DNA from: Tritrichomonas musculus
Taxonomy: Eukaryota > Parabasalia > Tritrichomonadida > Tritrichomonadidae
DNA length: 64,000 nucleotides
Reading direction: 5' to 3'
NCBI GenBank assembly: GCA_039105265.1
Contig: JAPFFF010000039.1
Location: forward strand, 1,116,001 to 1,180,000
Shown here: piece after piece, positions 41,761-53,350 of the stretch
Layout: each line of letters starts with the position of its first letter
Position numbering within the stretch: position 1 is the first letter of the stretch
The notes under the pieces: model-generated
What the model saw: the letters and a program-made list of their open reading frames with translations, nothing else
Told to the model about the DNA's origin: nothing
Database searches by the model: none
Program-made: the position numbers and the translations under genes

Positions 41761-42504
41761 TGCAAGATGACCCAGAATCCCTTAATCACGTCATGAGTGA
41801 TGTTTTTGAAAACGCCACTAAAATTATGGATGAAATTGAAGGTGATTTTGATTAGTATGGAGAACTTTTTGAGAATTTAGGTCTATTGAATCAAAAAAAA
41901 TGACGCATGCACAGCAAAACCAACTTGAAATGCTTGAATATTTGCTTCCTTACTATGAAAAATACCTGGTGCCGTATTTAACTCAATTAGACAAATTTGT
42001 CAATTCATTTATCTTTTAATTACGGACACAGATAATGCATTGAGCAAAAATCAAGAATTATGTCAAAATGTTAAAGCTTTTACTGAGCAAATACTTACTA
42101 ATATTTTTGAAGATATAGCTAACTCTGAAACTGGCGAGCCAATATTTAATTCGGCTGATGGAGATGAAAGTGACTCAATTGGATATTCCTTATTTTTAGC
42201 TTCTTGTATCATTCAAGTTAAAAATGTTTTTATTTTAGAATTTGCAAAATCAGTTTTAATTCCTGAACGATTACATTGCCTATCAACAGGTGAAACATTC
42301 ATTACTGTCATGGGATCTTTATCTATTTATGCCGCCTGCTTCTTTGTTGATCCACAAGTTGCACAAAGTTTTCTAACAGATGAACTGGTCGAAATAATAA
42401 CGAAAATAGTTAAGCCAAAATGGTTCACGAATTATCGTAATATGGTTATTGGAAAAAATCATTGGGATCAGAAAAATCATCCTATGTTGCTGCTAAGCGA
42501 ATGA
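41760..42504 (+). pseudogene. unknown protein relic, ~245 aa
   Basis: Begins MQDDPESLNHVMSDVFENATKIMDEIEGDFD, stops at TAG (41853-41855), continues with LEYLLPYYEKYLVPYLTQLDKFVNSFI, changes frame near 42015, and ends as a 154-codon open stretch (SKNQELCQNVKAFTEQIL onward to FTNYRNMVIGKNHW). Helical and apparently soluble. The family is not recognised. One nonsense change and one frameshift make it a young pseudogene. Confidence 0.5.
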
Positions 42505-42599
42505 AATATAAATCTGTTAATCTATCATAAAATTATCATCAGAATAATCAGAGTCTGATTTCTATTTTATTTTTCTTTTTTGAATATTTACGTCTTAAA

Positions 42600-45310
42600 A
42601 ATCAGCACCAGAATTATATCCGCCACCTCCGGAACTTTTCTTCTTAGGTTTTGGAATACTATTTACAACAAAAGTAATTTTTTTTTAAGTTGTGGTAAAG
42701 CGAATTCCCACTCTCTAGTCGTCATCTGATGCATCCTATTGACTATCAATAGGGCCACCTCGTAGACACGATTCTCTATCAATTCTAAGTAAATATTTTG
42801 AAAAGATCAGCTACGCTGAAAGCCCGAATCAGGAACATCGCTCGAAGAAGAAGTTCTTCTTGGTTTTTCACCACGAAAGAATCGAATATCAGATGCAGAT
42901 AGCAAATTCTACGAATCCAAAATATCTATCAAGTAAAATTGAATATCAATTGAAAAAGTTTCATTTCCATTAAATCTGTCCAAAAAATGGGATTTTCGTT
43001 TTCATTTTCACCTCCTTCTTCATCTAAATGGATTGATTCCAATTCATTAAGACGATTTTTTTAAACAGTTAAGAAGTTCGATTCTCATTGTAATATCATC
43101 ACAATTTTCTGATGGTATTGTTGTCCATGAAATTTTTTGAGTAGCGACAGCTTCAGGAGCGTCGAACATTTTATGAAGGCCTTTTGGAATGATAACTTGG
43201 CCTTTTCTTCTTTCCAAGCACATTCTACGCAATTGAGCTGTAAAAGCTAAAGTTTTTGAGTGTAATTCAAATTTGATTTTCAGTTGAAAATTGAAAATTT
43301 CTCAGAGTTGAAACGATAGATATGGATTCAGGTATTGGTCCACCATGGAAAATGAAAAGCACAAGAATCTTTATGATTCAGAATAAGATCGCTTCTCATT
43401 TTATAAATGTTAACTATTAAACAATTCTCGATGTATTTCTTCATTATTTTTTCTTTTAACAGGAGGTCCGTTAGGTTCTAAATGTAATGGTGCAAGTTGA
43501 TCGAATGGAAATTCTTGATTAAGTTGTAGCCAAAAAATTAGCTATCAATTTCATTTCAACAATTGAAAAGAATTTGGTGGCATTAGCACAAAAGTTCATC
43601 TCTTAAAAATCTAATTGGCTGAATGTCAATGTTATTTCTTGTTCTGTTTCAGATAAATCAATACAATGATGTTTATTTGCACAGAAAAGAACTTGTAATT
43701 GATATTCTGGATAATCTGTTAAAAATTTGTTCAACAAGAACAGGAAAATAAGATAAATTTTGTAGATTTAAATATAATCAAATTTACAGCAAATTGTTCA
43801 ACTTGTTCAATCGAGTGTTCTGGTAATAAATTGTAAGGTTATCATGAACAAGTCTTGCTGATTGTTGATCGAGTGAAAATTCTCTAGATCGTGAACGTTT
43901 TGCACGGCGTGAAGAACCGTCATCAACAACAACTGGAAATGATTCTATAAAGGCTTCTTCTGGAGTTCCATCACTATAATCAATTGGTTGATTTAATTGG
44001 TGCTTCTAAACGATCGAGTGCTGGTAAACTAAAATCTGTAGCAACGGTTGAAATAAAAGGTAAAAGATCTCTCAAATTCATTGAATCAACTTCTTCTTCC
44101 GCAATGCAGGGTTGACCTTCTTCATCACAAATTTCTGGTGGTTCTATTAAAGGTTGATTTCGTTCATCTTCTTCATTTTTTTTTCGCCTTCTCCATTTTC
44201 GTTTTCTTCATTTGTGTGTTGTTCAATAGGCTCTGCAACAGGTTCGGAACCAAGTAAAGTTAACCAAATGCGGACTTTTCGTTGAGCTCTTACAAGCACA
44301 TCATGCTCATTGGTTTGATATGTAATTAATCTTAGAACATCAACTTTTTTGCCCAATTCTTTGACATCTTCCTTGTGCTTGTAAACCATTTTGAGGATTC
44401 CAGCCGGTATCAAATATAATTGTCGTATTAACAACTGTCAAGTTGAGACCTCCTGATCCAGCTCTCGTTGAAATCAAGAAAATGAAATCGTCTGAGTCTT
44501 CTGCTGAAAATATTTCTATTGAAGCATTTTTTTTTTCTATTTCGCCCATTTGACCGATCAGCATTTGGCATTTATAACCACCAAGATTGCACTATTCTTG
44601 AAGAAGTTTAACTCTTTGACCAAAAATTAAGATTTTATGGCCTGAGTGGCGTAAATTATTTTTTTAATACGATATCAAGCCATTGAAATTTTGATGAACA
44701 AGCAAGAATTAGTTCATGACGAGAAAGATGAGTTCACATCCTTCAACTAAAAATGGACGTGAACAAACTTTTTAAATAGAATTAGTTTTGTGTGATGAAT
44801 CTATTTCAACTTCTGATGTCTGCACCCTTTTTATACGCCATAATTTATGAAGCTTGATCAATCTGATTATTTCTTTTTGAACATGAGTTAATGATATAAA
44901 TGCAACTCGTTCTTCTTTTGGTGCTATTGTTCTTTCTGCCTCAGATAATGATCTTCTTACAAAATGAGGACGAATCATATTTCGAGCTTCTCAGACGGCT
45001 TCTTGACTTTAGTCCATCATGATGGGGATTTTATAAGAAGTATAAGATCAAAAACTTTGCTCTTAATTCAACTAATTTTGATATATCCCTTCTTTCTTGC
45101 ATTGGTTTCTGCAACATCTGGTCTTCCTTTTATAATTTTGTATTCATTTCTTGAATTTTAGATTCTTGCTTTGATATATTTTTATTAGAGATTAAATGTT
45201 GTAACGCCATTGGTATTGTCTAATGCTTCAACTAACGTGCTTTCACCAAACTCAGAGCAATTCAACAGATCCAAAGCAAACAACTTTTTCTGATGCTAAA
45301 GTGCGTCCAC
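42600..45310 (-). pseudogene. SNF2-family chromatin ATPase, decayed
   Basis: Diagnostic pieces in order on the minus strand: MIRPHFVRRSLSEAERTIAPKEER then VAFISLTHVQKEIIRLIK (end of the first RecA lobe region), [31 protein letters not shown] then [32 protein letters not shown] (helicase motifs V and VI of SNF2 enzymes), [24 protein letters not shown], then a tail with GPPVKRKNNEEIHRELFNS. Motif I/II regions are not readable. Many stops and frame breaks. The subfamily cannot be set; ISWI- or CHD-like are possible. Confidence 0.8.
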
Positions 45311-45499
45311 AATTAAGAAAGTATTTTTTGAATAAGCTCATAGAAATATTGAATGAGTTTTCACAATTTTAACTTTCCTAATTTATTTAGAAAAAAGTTC
45401 TTATATCAAACAATCATAAAAAAAAAATCGTTCACATTTATTTTGACCAATCAAAAAAAATGATTTGACCTTTTGCTCGGGATCTATTGAAACGATCTG

Positions 45500-46330
45500 C
45501 CTCAAATGAAATAACGTTAACAATATTTTGCGCAACTTTCACGATAATACATGCTATTATTTCTTCAATCAATGGACTCGTTTTGACCATAGCTTTGAAT
45601 TTGTTTTGTTTCTGTCTGCTTTTTGATCAAAAACGGATTTGTTTCAAAAATTGAGAGCTGAATTGTTGCATCAAGTGAAGTGTTGCTTCGTGTGACGTAC
45701 GCAATAAAATCTTCAACCATGTCATTCCTAATCATTTCACAAAGTGTATCGTCATTTTCGCCTTTCTTTCGTTTTGCATAGAAATTTTCTGGAACTCCTT
45801 CTTTGAGTTCATAAACCCATTCATTTTGCGTTTGTACACAGTTATGAAAATTGTATCTCGGAAACCACTGCTCTTGCATGAATGGCTCAATTTCTGGCTG
45901 AAAATACTGCGGATACTTGGCTTCTACCAATTTCTTTGTCGTAGTAATTTTTCTAACGACATATTCATCAAAAGTCATGATTCCCTCTTCAGCCAGAAAT
46001 AAAAGAATTTTTTTGTTGCCTTGGAAAATATTGAATATTTCTGAATTTTAAGAATTTTTTGTGATATCTGCTTTGAGATATTGTATAATTTGCTCAATTT
46101 TGATGAAAATGTTGCAGGAACGATGGTAATTATTTGCTATCTTTGAAATTAAATGTAATACAGACATAAATTCAATGCGGTTATCTTGTATTTCTAAATC
46201 ATTAAAGATACCTTTAAGTAATGCTAAATTTTCTTCACAATTAGCTTCTTCTTCAAGAAATTTGAGGATGCTTTCTTGGATGCTTTTCATTGTTTTCAAG
46301 TATTCCTGTTGTTTGTCGTCTTATGACATA
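45500..46330 (-). pseudogene. DUF3447 ankyrin-family protein, 5' part
   Basis: MKSIQESILKFLEEEANCEENL, then LISKIANNYHRSCNIFIKIEQI, then in a second frame MTFDEYVVRKITTTKKLVEAKYPQYFQPEIEPFM, QEQWFPRYNF, VPENFYAKRKKGENDDTLCEMIRND and FIAYVTRSNTSLDATIQLSIFETNPF (pieces listed as landmarks). This is the conserved N-terminal region of the large trichomonad family with DUF3447 and ankyrin repeats. The ankyrin part is absent: the relic ends where the SNF2 relic begins. Confidence 0.75.
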
Positions 46331-47310
46331 AAAATAAATGAAACCCGTTATTATTTTTTTTCAATGGATCATTCTTTTTTCTTGACTACTGTTGAATTTT
46401 GTGATTAATTTTAATTATGTTTGTATTTTTTATATAAATATACATTTGTATTATATTATTTATATTTATTTTTAAATTATCTTTGATTATATTTATAATT
46501 AATTAAGATATGTTACAATTGAATAATTTTTTCATAATTCCTCAATTTTGAAATAAATATAAAAAATTTTACCAATATTTTTTGAATATTATTGAATTAT
46601 GACTTTTAAAATGAATTTATAACATAATTATAATAACTATATTATTCATATTTTTTTATTTTTTTAAAAAATGTAAATATTTTTTAAATTTTAACTCATA
46701 AAAATAACAATAGGTCATTTCTCTCAAAAAATATTGAAAGTGTTCATTTTTTATATTTAGAAAATAATTGTGAAGATTGAAAGGTTTGTGAAGATTATAT
46801 TTTTGAAATAAATATTTATTTTTTTTTTTTTACGGCAGAATATTTTCTAAAAATTGATGTTAATATTATTGATAGTTTAAAAAAACGTTTTAAACTATCA
46901 ATTTTTTTCAAAAAAATATCAATCAATTAAAAACAGAAAAATATTAAATATTCTGAAAGTAATGCATAAATATATTTTAAAATAATATCTAAATAATACT
47001 TATTATTATATATATTGAAATTTATTAATTAATAAATTTTAAAATTACGAGATATTATAATATGTTATTATTATTGAAAAAAATTGAAACTTTTTAAATA
47101 TATTATTTAAATTTATAAACAAATAAAAAGTTAAACTTTTTGTGTGTTTTTACGACCATTTTCTAGTATATTAAACATAAAGAAAAATGGCTCATATTGT
47201 ATCATAGAGGAGTATTAACGAAATTAATATAGAATATTTGAATAATATTTATTTTGTCGCGTTGCTTTCTTGTCATTGCAATTTACATTTTCATGTTTTT
47301 TTATAAAAAT
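46331..47310. other. AT-rich spacer with a hairpin
   Basis: No gene. A 15-bp stem ATTGATAGTTTAAAA with its complement and a five-base loop lies at 46868-46902. Confidence 0.5.
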
Positions 47311-47387
47311 TCCGATTTAGGGAGTCGAACCCCTATCCTGAGGCTGAAAATCACCAATCCTAAACATTGAACGATGCCAGAAATCTT
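47311..47387 (-). pseudogene. tRNA-Glu(UUC) relic
   Basis: On the minus strand the A-box/D-arm region TGGCATCGTTCAATG-TTAGGATT, a loop TTTTCAG (anticodon TTC) and a B-box GGGTTCGACTCCC are recognisable. However, the anticodon stem does not pair, the acceptor stem has two mismatches at its base and the T stem is one C short. A degraded tRNA gene or tRNA-derived copy. Confidence 0.55.
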
Positions 47388-47750
47388 GACATTGAATGAT
47401 TAAATAATAATATTAAAATGAAATTCAAAATTCATATCGTTTTATTATTATTCAAGCAAAGATCAAAGTTTTTTATTTAAAACCCAATTTGGTGAAAAAT
47501 AAAGGATTCAAAACTGAATAAAAAAGATCGGACAAATATTAGAATAGAAAAAATTTCAAAAGATAAAAAAGATAAATAAAGTGTTCTTTGAAAACCTAAT
47601 TTTTTTATTGAAAAGAAGTTGCCTTGTTAGTTAATTTTGTTGATATTCTATTCTTTCCCATTCATTTACTAAAAAAATACTAAAATAATTAATTATATTT
47701 ATTTTGTATTTTTAAAGAAATGGGCGAACAAAAGTTTTGATGAGAAAGAT
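47388..47750. other. intergenic, AT-rich
   Basis: Nothing recognised. Confidence 0.5.
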
Positions 47751-48293
47751 CTATTGATTGTTTTGTGCGATTGTCAAATTTTGAGGTCCTATAACTTGAT
47801 TATCTCTTCCTGTTACAACGATATGTTGTAATATAAAAGGCCAGATTTGTGTTAGATTATCGTCAAACCATTTAATTAGCATCCCCTTTCTTCTTTTATA
47901 TTCTCGATATAAACTAATTCCTGTGTAAGTTGAGACAACCATCGCCAGGCTCAGAAGTTCTTCTTGGTTAATTTTTGGTCCAAAATGAGATTCGAGAAGT
48001 TTCCAAGCTGCAGAGGAAGAAGGTTTAAAAAACTTTAATTGATCATTAACAAAAAGAAGTTCTTCATTGTCCTTTAATTGCGGTTTTCTTTTTGAATTCG
48101 AATGTTTTAATGAAGTTGAAGACTTTGATCGATGATTACGTTTAGATTGCGACCCTGAAAAACGTTCATTTGGATTTGGAAGTTGCATTAATTGATCAGG
48201 AGGGTTTGCTGTTGAGATGAATGAAGATGGCAAATTTTGCTCAGGACAAGGAGGGAACGAATGTCTTAAGGTATTATTTTGATCCTGATCCAT
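47751..48293 (-). CDS. hypothetical protein, 180 aa
   Basis: The frame opens upstream without an ATG, and the first Met (MDQDQNNTL) at 48293 is taken as start. Residues 1-85 are Pro/Ser/Asn-rich with basic clusters (KRNHRSKSS, NSKRKPQLK), which could act as a nuclear signal. Residues ~90-165 form a compact helical domain (FKPSSSAAWKLLESHFG, EELLSLAMVVSTYTGISL, REYKRRKGMLIKWFDDNL, IWPFILQHIVV). I recall similar small domains ending in KRRK..LIKWFD in trichomonad proteins, but no function is known to me. It is flanked by a tRNA relic and a bZIP-like scrap. Confidence 0.7.
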   Translation of the reverse strand: MDQDQNNTLRHSFPPCPEQNLPSSFISTANPPDQLMQLPNPNERFSGSQSKRNHRSKSSTSLKHSNSKRKPQLKDNEELLFVNDQLKFFKPSSSAAWKLLESHFGPKINQEELLSLAMVVSTYTGISLYREYKRRKGMLIKWFDDNLTQIWPFILQHIVVTGRDNQVIGPQNLTIAQNNQ

Positions 48294-48797
48294 TTTAAGA
48301 AAATGTAAACAAAGTTTCAAATAAAATGTAAATTACAAAACTGAAATTTTTATTCTCACATGCTTTTATTCTCAAATACTTTTATTCTTTGAATTTTTTT
48401 TTCGACTCTTCATACAAAAAAAAAAATATTGAGATAATAATAAATAATTTCACTCAATTTTTTGAAAAGAAATCAAAGTAATAAATATTATTATTTCTCA
48501 TTCCAAATAATTATTTATTGGATTTTAACTTATTATTTATTATCTATTATTATGGAATAAAATTAAATCATATAAATGATAAAATTTAAAGAAATGGCAA
48601 TACAAGATATTATATTGATACACAAGATTTGGGGTGGTTTGCAAGCTCTATATAAAAGCCCCCGTTTTTTTTAGAAAAACGATCATTGCTTGATTGTCAA
48701 GTATTCAAAAAGCAATAAAAATAGATTGATTTACAACTAGTTGACTTCCAGTATCAACCAGTGCGGTTAATGATTCCGATGTTCATTACTATCAAAG

Positions 48798-48969
48798 TTA
48801 AACCATTTGAGAACCCAAAAAAGAAGTTACAATAATAGCCTGCCAGTTATTATTTTTGGATTCCAAAGAAGTTATCAAAGCTCGTAGTTCAGCCAACTAT
48901 ATCTTCTTATGTTCACGATAATATTTCTGTTGAGCTCGTCTAGTGATGATTCTTTCTTTGTCAGTGGCA
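48798..48969 (-). pseudogene. bZIP-like fragment
   Basis: One minus-strand frame reads TDKERIITRRAQQKYYREHKK, then a stop, then LAELRALITSLESKNNNW. A basic region followed by leucines every seven residues resembles a bZIP DNA-binding domain. It has no start codon, one in-frame TAG between basic region and zipper, and an end soon after. A long T tract (48976-48991) lies upstream on the plus strand. Confidence 0.4.
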
Positions 48970-49090
48970 TATCAGTTTTTTTTTTTTTTTTATGTGATCA
49001 AAAATTTATATATGATTGTATCAATAACCATGATAATAATAATAATAAAAAGATGCTTAAATAGGAAGGAAAAAAAAAAAGTTTAATAGA

Positions 49091-52000
49091 TCAATATAAA
49101 ATTTTGATATCGCCATTGAAATACTTTTTTTCGTCCAAGAACGACGCTCCGTTCATATTTGAGAAGCACACTGCGACGTAAGTCTTAATCTCGGAGTTCA
49201 TCTCGACTACTTCACAAGGCGCGATTATTTTCTCAATCTCGTTCACCTTTTTGTCCTGCAAGATTATCCCCTGGAATTCGGTTACGAAGAGCTCGACCTC
49301 GTCCTTCTTTATTCCCTTCAATGCTGCCACGATGTCCTCCTTTATAAGGCAGTGCTCGATGTCCTTCTTGTAGGCGTCCACTCTGCCCTTGGCGACCGGG
49401 AACAAGAACGGCGAGCCGAAAGGCACGATCAAGTTTGTCTTGTTGAATCTTGCGCCGAAGTAGCACGGCAAGTAACCGACAATTTGAGTGTGGTTGTTCT
49501 GAATCCTTTCAAAACGAATCGCTATTGTTGAGAAAAGTGAAAAATTGACCTTAACCGTATTTGCGATTTTGCAATTTGTGATCTTCATGATGCGAAAAAC
49601 GTCCGTGAATTTTTTCTCGTTTCTCATGATCTTCTCAATTTCGTGACGATCATCTTCATTGAATTTTTCAATAGGAAAGACGTTTAGAAAATTCTGAGTG
49701 ATGTCTGAAATTTTTGAGCCTTCTTTAACGAGAGCTTGAGATGTCATCTTCGTGTTTATCGCGTCTTCTGAGAAATAAAACCTCAGTGAAATTTGGTCAT
49801 TCTTTTTTGAGTCGAACTTTTTGTAATGAATGAAAAAGTTCGACTTGAAATCGGTGTCAGATTCCGTATCGTAATGGATGTTCTCGAGCGATGACGAGGA
49901 CAGGCTAAAGTGTACCTTGTAGACCGAAATTTCGGACTTAAAAAGCGCGTATTCTAGCGCGCGACGTAGCTTTTCAATTGAGTCCACTTTTTCAATGAAC
50001 GGAGGACTGTCCTTTCTGAATGACAAGAAAATCTGCATGAACGATGATTTCTCGTATCGGTCGTCCATTGCCGCGCAGATGATCTTGTTCAGCTCACTGA
50101 GAGAGAATGGGCAGACGACTGGGAAGAGCATCGTCTTGCTAACCGCCGGATCATCGAGCTTACAAAAAGTGACAGGAATTGAGAGGTTCTCAATCATGAA
50201 GACATTTGAAAGCTTGAATGGATTGACGGGCCGGCAAAGGGCACGCTCCATGTACCTCAGAAAGAGGAATTTCATGTTCATTATTTTTTCAATGCTTATT
50301 TGGTCGCTATTCAATTTAAGGTTATTGCTACTTCCTTCGTTTTCGAAGGTCTGCACGTAGATGTACTTTGATGTCTGCCCTGATAAGAACTTCTTGATTT
50401 CTTGAGTCTGGTCAATTTCAATTATCTGCGCGTTTTCATCAGTGGCGTAAAAACAAACGGTCGCATTGTCAGATTTATTCAATTTTTCCAAAATGGCGGT
50501 TTTAACGTCTTTCAATTTATCATACGGTGTCAAAACGATCGTTTTTATGTAAGTGAAATCATTCCTCTCAATCAACTTTTCCACTTTTTGAGTGTTGTCT
50601 TCATCGCTGTCACTTTTTTCTTCTTCCTCCTCCTTCTGGAACTTCGTCTTCAGAAAGCCAGGGATGAGCTTCCTTCGCACCTTGAGGCGTCTTGGGTCAA
50701 CTGACTTTGGCGCAATTGGCCTTTTGTCACTTTTTGAGATATGCGAGTGGTTCAGGTTGTTCTCCAAGTTGAGCAGAAACTTCTTCGGATCGAACTTGTA
50801 ATAGAGGAAGAAGTACGGAATGGTCAGCTGCTTTGTCGGATCAGTTTCGTAATCTATAATTTCATAGAAGAGACGATAGGAACTTTTTGGCCTTGGAATG
50901 ATCGTTGGCGTATTCAAAAAGACGTCAATTGTCGGCGCGTTCATATCGGTTGCTCTCAAAACAAACGTCGTTTCATCAACGCCAAAATACTTGGCAACTT
51001 TTTCATAGACCTCTGATTTCTTAACGGTCGCCTTCGCTTCAAATGAAAAAGTGAAACCGACTTCTTTGAAGTCAACGTGACCCTTTTCTATATGATCGAC
51101 AACATCTTCATTCGTCATGATGTAGAAAGTGATATTCTCGGATTGATCATTTTTGACCTCTTGAAATTGACCTTTGCTGATCGGCATGAATCTTTCATTA
51201 GGATCAAAGTAATGATGAAGAACATCGTCGGCAACATACATCAGAACACGGATGCATTCTGTCTCATTGGCTTTCTTGGCAATGGAATGAAGACACTTTT
51301 GGATGTTGGATTCATACTCAAAACAGCTGTACAGGCCTGAGACGCTGTCATTGAAATAATACCAGATATCTTCATAGTTGGAACGAACAACGCATTTGTA
51401 GTGGCCTGAATTACTGAACGAGCCAACATGTACTATGAAGCCTGAAAGAGTGTACTTGCTATGTTGAATGTTTTGAGAATCAGGATTGATTGAAAATTTG
51501 GAAAGGTCAATTTTGTCTTCAAATTGCTCATATCGACCTTTGACCTGTAGAAGAAGGACTTCTGGAAACTTTTCAAATCTTTTGACAAAAAGGTCATTAG
51601 CGAGATAATTTTCAATAATAGTGTATATCGAACCATTTGCATATCTGTACGTTTGAAGCATGATTTCAATCTCTTTATATGTGTTGTCATCTCCTTCATT
51701 TGGCGTTCCTGTGTTGGATTGGTTAGAATTCCTAGTGATCAAATTTAGGCTATTGTTTTCGTTGGTAGTATTTGCGTTATTGTTTTGATTGTCGTTGTTA
51801 TCGTTGTGATCAGATTGGTTTTGTTCGTCTATATTAGAATTATTTGAATTAATACCAATATTTTCTATGGACTTTGTTTTTTGTATTTTACGAACTATAA
51901 AATGGGAGGCAAATATTGAATCGAATTTTTTCAGTTTTTCAGGATTTGTATTGTGGCTAATGTGGCTTAGCAAAGTATATAAAAATTCTGACGCATCGCA

Positions 52001-52630
52001 TTGAATTTGAAGAGCAATTTGAGACCATCCAAACGATCTTGCTAAAATTACTGTAGATAATTTTTCATTATTTCTCTCCATTTGATTAAAAAGGTCCTTC
52101 ATTCGATTTAAATAGTATGGTATAGGCGTAGATCGTGCTTCATCGCATTTGGATATTGAGCATATAAATTTCCTAAACTGATTTAAATGAGCTAGTAATT
52201 GGGTTGCAGAATTGAGGTAGCATAAGGTATGACTATTATTTAAAGTGCAAATAAATAGTGATATTTGATGTAATTTAAACCTTATTGCAACTTTTTCTTT
52301 TACAATGGATTGTTTTTGGAATTTAGTATGATAAAAATTGAGGGGTCTATACTCATTTGATTTTTTTTCATAGAAAAACCGTTCTATTTGATCACCAATT
52401 TGAACATGAATAATAACACAAAATGGATTGATATGGGGATGCTTGGTAAACCTGATTTTAAACAATAGGAAACCTTTTTCAATAAGTTTAATTTTAAAGG
52501 ATACAGCGACTTCTTCATCTCTGTATTTGCCGCAATCAATTTCATAAAAGTTTGGCTTCACATTCTGCAAAGTTAGCTCAAATTCTTTATCAGATATTAT
52601 TTTATTTGAGCTGTGTTTTTTCTTAATCAT
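49091..52630 (-). CDS. USP7-type ubiquitin carboxyl-terminal hydrolase
   Basis: 1179 residues. Residues ~15-125 look like a diverged MATH (TRAF-like) domain. Residues ~130-470 are the USP catalytic domain: the Cys box reads HTLCYLNSATQLL (usually GATCYMNS), QCDASEFLYTLL follows the QDVQE motif, and the His box is NSGHYKCVV with downstream WYYFND. A N/D-rich insert of ~60 residues (around 255-320) interrupts the fingers. Residues ~470-1179 resemble the ubiquitin-like repeats of USP7 (e.g. TYIKTIVLTPYDKLKDVKTAI). It cleaves ubiquitin from substrates such as nuclear regulators. Cys, His and Asp/Asn are all present, so it should be active. It starts at the first ATG, and no introns are evident. 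Confidence 0.85.
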   Translation of the reverse strand: MIKKKHSSNKIISDKEFELTLQNVKPNFYEIDCGKYRDEEVAVSFKIKLIEKGFLLFKIRFTKHPHINPFCVIIHVQIGDQIERFFYEKKSNEYRPLNFYHTKFQKQSIVKEKVAIRFKLHQISLFICTLNNSHTLCYLNSATQLLAHLNQFRKFICSISKCDEARSTPIPYYLNRMKDLFNQMERNNEKLSTVILARSFGWSQIALQIQCDASEFLYTLLSHISHNTNPEKLKKFDSIFASHFIVRKIQKTKSIENIGINSNNSNIDEQNQSDHNDNNDNQNNNANTTNENNSLNLITRNSNQSNTGTPNEGDDNTYKEIEIMLQTYRYANGSIYTIIENYLANDLFVKRFEKFPEVLLLQVKGRYEQFEDKIDLSKFSINPDSQNIQHSKYTLSGFIVHVGSFSNSGHYKCVVRSNYEDIWYYFNDSVSGLYSCFEYESNIQKCLHSIAKKANETECIRVLMYVADDVLHHYFDPNERFMPISKGQFQEVKNDQSENITFYIMTNEDVVDHIEKGHVDFKEVGFTFSFEAKATVKKSEVYEKVAKYFGVDETTFVLRATDMNAPTIDVFLNTPTIIPRPKSSYRLFYEIIDYETDPTKQLTIPYFFLYYKFDPKKFLLNLENNLNHSHISKSDKRPIAPKSVDPRRLKVRRKLIPGFLKTKFQKEEEEEKSDSDEDNTQKVEKLIERNDFTYIKTIVLTPYDKLKDVKTAILEKLNKSDNATVCFYATDENAQIIEIDQTQEIKKFLSGQTSKYIYVQTFENEGSSNNLKLNSDQISIEKIMNMKFLFLRYMERALCRPVNPFKLSNVFMIENLSIPVTFCKLDDPAVSKTMLFPVVCPFSLSELNKIICAAMDDRYEKSSFMQIFLSFRKDSPPFIEKVDSIEKLRRALEYALFKSEISVYKVHFSLSSSSLENIHYDTESDTDFKSNFFIHYKKFDSKKNDQISLRFYFSEDAINTKMTSQALVKEGSKISDITQNFLNVFPIEKFNEDDRHEIEKIMRNEKKFTDVFRIMKITNCKIANTVKVNFSLFSTIAIRFERIQNNHTQIVGYLPCYFGARFNKTNLIVPFGSPFLFPVAKGRVDAYKKDIEHCLIKEDIVAALKGIKKDEVELFVTEFQGIILQDKKVNEIEKIIAPCEVVEMNSEIKTYVAVCFSNMNGASFLDEKKYFNGDIKILY

Positions 52631-53350
52631 TTAAATGTCATTATTTGGCCAAATTTGGATTGAAAAGACTAATGATAAATAAAATGTTTTTTTCTTTATA
52701 TTTGATTATTAATCAACAATTTATATAATTTTATCTTTTTTTAATTTTAAATTATAATTTATATTTATGTTTATTTAAAAGATAAATGAAATAAATTCTC
52801 AGGAAAATATATTTAATAATAATAAGATGAGGTAAACATATTGAATAGTTTATTTTTTCAAATTATTTTCTTTGTTTTTGCGTTATATTTTTAATATATT
52901 CATAATTTTATTTTATTTTTAAATAATATAAATTGTATTATATATAAATATTGCTTTTTCAATTTAATTAAGAACAAACAACGAATATGGAATATTCATA
53001 ATTTCAAGTAATTCAAGATGAATCAAATGATAATTAAAAAATATCTAGTATTATAATTAAAATAAGTCGTTCAAAATTTAATATTTTTATAAAATTACTG
53101 AGATATAATCAGTTTTTTGTAATTATTACTTATTCTATTAATTCAGAAATAATATTTTTTATCTCTTTTAATTTCTCTTAATTTTTTCTGAAATTATTTT
53201 AACGTAAAATAATATGTCAGAATTATAAAGAGCATTATTTATTTATATAAATATATAGTAATATATATTTTATAATATATTTATTTTTTAATTAAATCAT
53301 TAATCATAATAATATTATATATTTTATGTAATAAACTATTTTTTTAATAT
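52631..53350. other. AT-rich spacer before the Maverick-type element
   Basis: No gene or repeat recognised. Confidence 0.5.

Noticed and set aside
48590-48990. Possible polymerase III RNA gene ending in the T-tract at 48976-48991
   Set aside because: No recognisable snRNA, SRP or RNase P core; the minus strand reads a bZIP-like fragment instead.
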